This document shows, piece by piece, positions 61,805 through 64,000 of a DNA stretch of 64,000 nt (the first letter of the stretch is position 1; the number at the start of each line of letters is the position of its first letter). The notes below the pieces were generated by a model. It was not told the DNA's origin. It saw only the letters and a program-made list of their open reading frames with translations, and did no database searches. The DNA is from Borrelia sp. RT5S. GTDB taxonomy: Bacteria; Spirochaetota; Spirochaetia; Borreliales; Borreliaceae. The position numbers and the translations under genes are program-made. Where the stretch lies: positions 19,221 through 83,220 of the forward strand of contig NZ_CP088942.1 of NCBI RefSeq assembly GCF_021165755.1. Direction: 5' to 3'.

Positions 61805-61868
61805 AATTGGTTTTATCAATAAAGAATAGTTTTAATCTTAAAACTATTCTTTATTGATAAAACCAATT
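61805..61868. repeat. 64-bp near-perfect palindrome
   Basis: Two exact 31-base arms (AATTGGTTTTATCAATAAAG... and its complement) are separated only by TC. It lies between the divergent 60865 and 61956 genes. Confidence 0.95.
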
Positions 61869-61955
61869 ATTATTTTTACCCAATTATTTTTACTAAATTA
61901 CTTATACAATTAAGGATTTAAATTTTAAGTTTATTCTAGATAAAAGCAGTTAAAG

Positions 61956-62159
61956 ATGTTATTTGTGAAGTATGTTTTAGCGTGTATCCTTTTAGGTATA
62001 GGTGGCGGAGTGATTTTTTGGTTTGTTGTAAAAAATATCTCTTCTAACTTGAGTAGGCTTGCTTATATTTTAGAAGAAGCCAGCTCTTGCTTGTGCTTGC
62101 TCTTTAGGCTTATTGAGCTGGGTTTGGGATTTTTGTCACAAGTGGTATCCGTGTGTTAA
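61956..62159 (+). CDS. Small membrane protein
   Basis: Not recognised. 67 residues: membrane helix KYVLACILLGIGGGVIFWFV, a short polar part, then a second hydrophobic stretch LCLLFRLIELGLGFLSQVV. The ribosome site is weak (TAAAG). A hairpin AGTAGCC-TGATT-AGGCTACT (62190-62208) follows and may terminate it. It has a similar size and layout to the 27013 product but no clear sequence match. Confidence 0.42.
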   Translation: MLFVKYVLACILLGIGGGVIFWFVVKNISSNLSRLAYILEEASSCLCLLFRLIELGLGFLSQVVSVC

Positions 62160-62255
62160 GAAGCGGGCGGGTGTTGATTTGATTGATAAGTAGCCTGATT
62201 AGGCTACTGTTTGTATCTTATCTTAAAGCAATTTAGATGTTTGATCGGGGGTTCT

Positions 62256-62380
62256 GGTATAATGCTCACGGAATAGTATCCCTGTTGTGTATTTCCTTTT
62301 ATTTTTTTTAATATCTTTTAAGGCGTGACACCCCCTCAGAAGCCACAACTAATAAAACAATTAGCAGCGGCTTTTCCCGG
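62256..62380 (+). ncRNA. Candidate small RNA
   Basis: An extended -10 (TGGTATAAT, ending about 62261) lies upstream of a stretch without an open frame. It ends in a two-part stem (GAAGCC...GGCTTTT with inner CTAAT/ATTAG, about 62339-62376) followed by T. A transcript of roughly 115 bases is possible. No family recognised. Confidence 0.28.
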
Positions 62381-62462
62381 ATAAAGGAAAGGTGGTATGC
62401 GATTTTAAAATTTTAAATCTTTTCTAGAAGTTGTTTAGCAATGCCAGTGTGTAAACCTAAAT

Positions 62463-62618
62463 TTATTTTGTTCTTTTATTACTTTGCTTTTTGTCTGAAT
62501 CTTTATCTCCCTTCATCATTTCTTTTTTAGTCTGGTCTTCCTTTTCCTTATTTTCACTTTCTGGTAAAGCTTTGCATGAAAATAACGCAATTAAAATTAA
62601 AAATATGATTTTTTTCAT
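62463..62618 (-). CDS. Very small lysine-rich lipoprotein
   Basis: Start MKKIIFLILIALFSC with AAAGGAGAAAGGA upstream. Only about 36 residues follow the lipobox cysteine, nearly all Lys, Glu, Asp, Ser and Asn (SENKEKEDQTKKEMMKGDKD). It looks like a lipoprotein signal and linker without a folded domain: either a short surface peptide or the remains of a longer gene. Confidence 0.55.
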   Translation of the reverse strand: MKKIIFLILIALFSCKALPESENKEKEDQTKKEMMKGDKDSDKKQSNKRTK

Positions 62619-62645
62619 TCCTTTCTCCTTTATATCTAATATCAT

Positions 62646-63308
62646 TATAATATAATATTTGTTATTTTTAATTAAAATCTAGATTTTAAAGTTTAATTTA
62701 ATTAAATAATTTATGATTGATATAGGGATTTTGTGTGTATTTATTTTGCGTAAAGAAACGTAAGCTTTCTTGTTTTAACTAATATTTTGTATTAGTTACT
62801 TTATAGTTGTCATATTTGAGCGGGTTATTGAAGGTAAATTTATTTTATTTGCTTTGGTCTCAGTGGGTTGTGATTTCACGTCTTATCTAATAAATGTAAA
62901 ATACTATCTCTAGACCTTTATGTTTTACCTTTTATTTTCTGATCAATATTTATCTTTGAGTCGATTCATTAATGCAACTAAGGGATGCTTTTTGGTATTT
63001 ATTAGGTTAATGATAGAGGTTATTACTTATGTAATAAATAATAACCGAAGCAAGAGCTGAGGCTTTCTGTATAAGTTGACAATAAAAGACTTTCATAGAA
63101 GTTAAGCAAAAACAAGGTGTATATTGTCGCCGGCTTCTTTATATCGCTAAGCTAATAATAGTAGTTGGTACTATTAGATATTATAATTAAAAAATTACGT
63201 CATGTGAATTTATGAAATTGATTTTAATATCTGTTTGTTTTAGCAAAAGAAGCTGCGCAAAAGCTAATAGTGTATAAATTAGGCATTTCGAAAACACTGT
63301 TTTAAACA
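62646..63308. other. Telomere-side spacer with a possible gene relic
   Basis: No intact gene. On the minus strand near 62950-63030 a short frame reads NTKKHPLVALMNRLKDKY-stop, which looks like a protein C-terminus without its gene. The rest is AT-rich and unstructured to the eye. Confidence 0.35.
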
Positions 63309-63887
63309 CTAAAGAGTGAAATTGAAGCCAGCATCAAGTAAGAAAAATTCATTAAAAGAAGATGTTAATTTAAAGAAAATGGAATGACTCTTTGTAAGCG
63401 ATAGATTAAATTTGACGGCTATATATGGGAAGACAGGGTATAGAAAAGCAGATGTAGTGTATCCTGCTATCGTTGCAGATCTAATGGCAATTGATATTTT
63501 GGGTCCCATTAAAATACTAAAGATTAGAGAGTTGATATATGTCTGATATTTTAATATGTAGAGAGTAAGAGAAGTTGTAAAATATATACTTAGTATAAAA
63601 TTTGTGTGTAGAGGGTAGAGAATAAAGTTGATAGGCATGAAATTTAATTCAAACCATTCATTATAAGTTATAGTTATTCCAGTGAAGGCAGCATATTTGT
63701 ATTTTTCATTATAAAAGTTTAGATTTATGTAACTGTGTTGAATTATTCCTATTTGTAAAAATTTAAACTGGGAATTTGTGCCAGCCAACTCCCAATGTGA
63801 ATGAGGGTTTTTATTATTATTTAACTCACCGCAAAACAAGCAAACATATGAAATTGAAATGAGGTATATAAAAATTAGTTTTTTCAT
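63309..63887 (-). CDS. Telomere-proximal envelope protein, beta-barrel-like
   Basis: Not recognised. Signal MKKLIFIYLISISYVCLFCG; the cysteine is a poor lipobox. The rest is rich in aromatic and alternating hydrophobic residues (LQIGIIQHSYINLNFYNEKY; LHTNFILSIYFTTSLTLYIL) and ends DAGFNFTL, as outer-membrane barrels often end in an aromatic or hydrophobic strand. The gene starts about 90 bases from the hairpin tip and is transcribed away from the telomere. Confidence 0.55.
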   Translation of the reverse strand: MKKLIFIYLISISYVCLFCGELNNNKNPHSHWELAGTNSQFKFLQIGIIQHSYINLNFYNEKYKYAAFTGITITYNEWFELNFMPINFILYPLHTNFILSIYFTTSLTLYILKYQTYINSLIFSILMGPKISIAIRSATIAGYTTSAFLYPVFPYIAVKFNLSLTKSHSIFFKLTSSFNEFFLLDAGFNFTL

Positions 63888-63952
63888 TCTTAGCTCATGT
63901 ATAAAATTTTAACATAATTTATACATGAGCTTAAATTCTTTTGAAGATTTGG

Positions 63953-64000
63953 CTTTATACTAATTAATTATTCAATATTGAATAATTAATTAGTATAAAG
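63953..64000. other. Hairpin telomere, read through
   Basis: A perfect 48-base palindrome with its centre between 63976 and 63977 (CAAT|ATTG). TAGTATA lies 15-21 bases from the centre on each side, the position of the conserved Borrelia telomere box used by the resolvase ResT. The part after the centre is the complementary strand reached by reading round the closed end. Confidence 0.85.

Noticed and set aside
1..64000. CRISPR array, tRNA or rRNA genes
   Set aside because: No regularly spaced repeats of CRISPR type and no tRNA cloverleaf or rRNA sequence was seen; the direct repeats found have only two copies.
1..64000. Insertion sequences
   Set aside because: No transposase or IS ends were recognised; the relics at 1668-1787, 5785-5999 and near 62950 could not be tied to IS605-type genes.

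Overview
The window is AT-rich plasmid DNA from a Borrelia of the relapsing-fever group. Four things point there: tandem families of spirochaetal lipoproteins with lipobox signal peptides; the four-gene Borrelia plasmid-maintenance set (PF57/62, PF50, PF32 ParA, PF49); cp32-like phage structural genes of Borrelia-specific DUF families; and thyX-nrdI on a plasmid beside a BTA121-like lipoprotein, which fits the large linear plasmid of relapsing-fever species. The last 48 bases form a perfect palindrome carrying the Borrelia telomere box TAGTATA on both sides, so the window ends by reading through a covalently closed hairpin telomere. The species cannot be named from sequence alone.

Layout, left to right. 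0-1.2 kb: a nucleotide-metabolism operon on the minus strand (thyX, nrdI, then the start codon of the next gene, probably nrdE or nrdF). 2-7 kb: single lipoprotein or secreted-protein genes, separated by gene relics. 7-15.2 kb: array 1, seven or eight minus-strand genes of the PF05714-like ('virulence-associated lipoprotein') superfamily, including one member with no lipid-attachment cysteine and one broken gene. 15.4-26.8 kb: a compact phage morphogenesis operon read right to left from portal to baseplate spike (DUF1073, DUF1357, DUF228, capsid candidate, DUF3890, DUF1506, DUF764, DUF787, DUF1463, DUF1473, DUF1322-like, DUF759, DUF792, DUF693, DUF777). 27-31.5 kb: a small membrane protein, a two-gene envelope cassette, a helical protein, two Mlp-like lipoproteins and a 45-residue membrane protein. 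31.8-43.5 kb: array 2, eleven tandem lipoprotein genes of a second branch of the PF05714-like superfamily, each with its own promoter, leader and GGCCAT-type terminator. 44-47.2 kb: a second copy of the envelope cassette, a possible third homologue on the plus strand, and a small lipoprotein gene with a clear promoter and terminator. 47.9-49.9 kb: terminase genes. 51.1-54.2 kb: the plasmid replication and partition genes. 54.6-58.5 kb: phage baseplate, DUF276, DUF735, DUF685 and the BlyA/BlyB lysis genes. 58.8-63.9 kb: lipoproteins and a telomere-proximal envelope protein.

Read on the minus strand, the phage and maintenance blocks run baseplate (58.5 kb), lysis, PF57-50-32-49, terminase, portal, capsid, tail, spike (15.4 kb). 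That is a cp32-like circular order opened between the spike gene (DUF777) and the gp25-like gene, with lipoprotein cargo inserted between terminase and portal. The linear plasmid therefore looks like a linearised or integrated cp32-like prophage whose non-phage loci diversified into lipoprotein arrays.

Five genes carry single frameshifts (nrdI, a lipoprotein near 12.7 kb, DUF759, an array-2 lipoprotein at 32.1 kb, DUF276). At least three lie at homopolymer runs. Sequencing error, decay and slippage-based switching cannot be told apart from one sequence.
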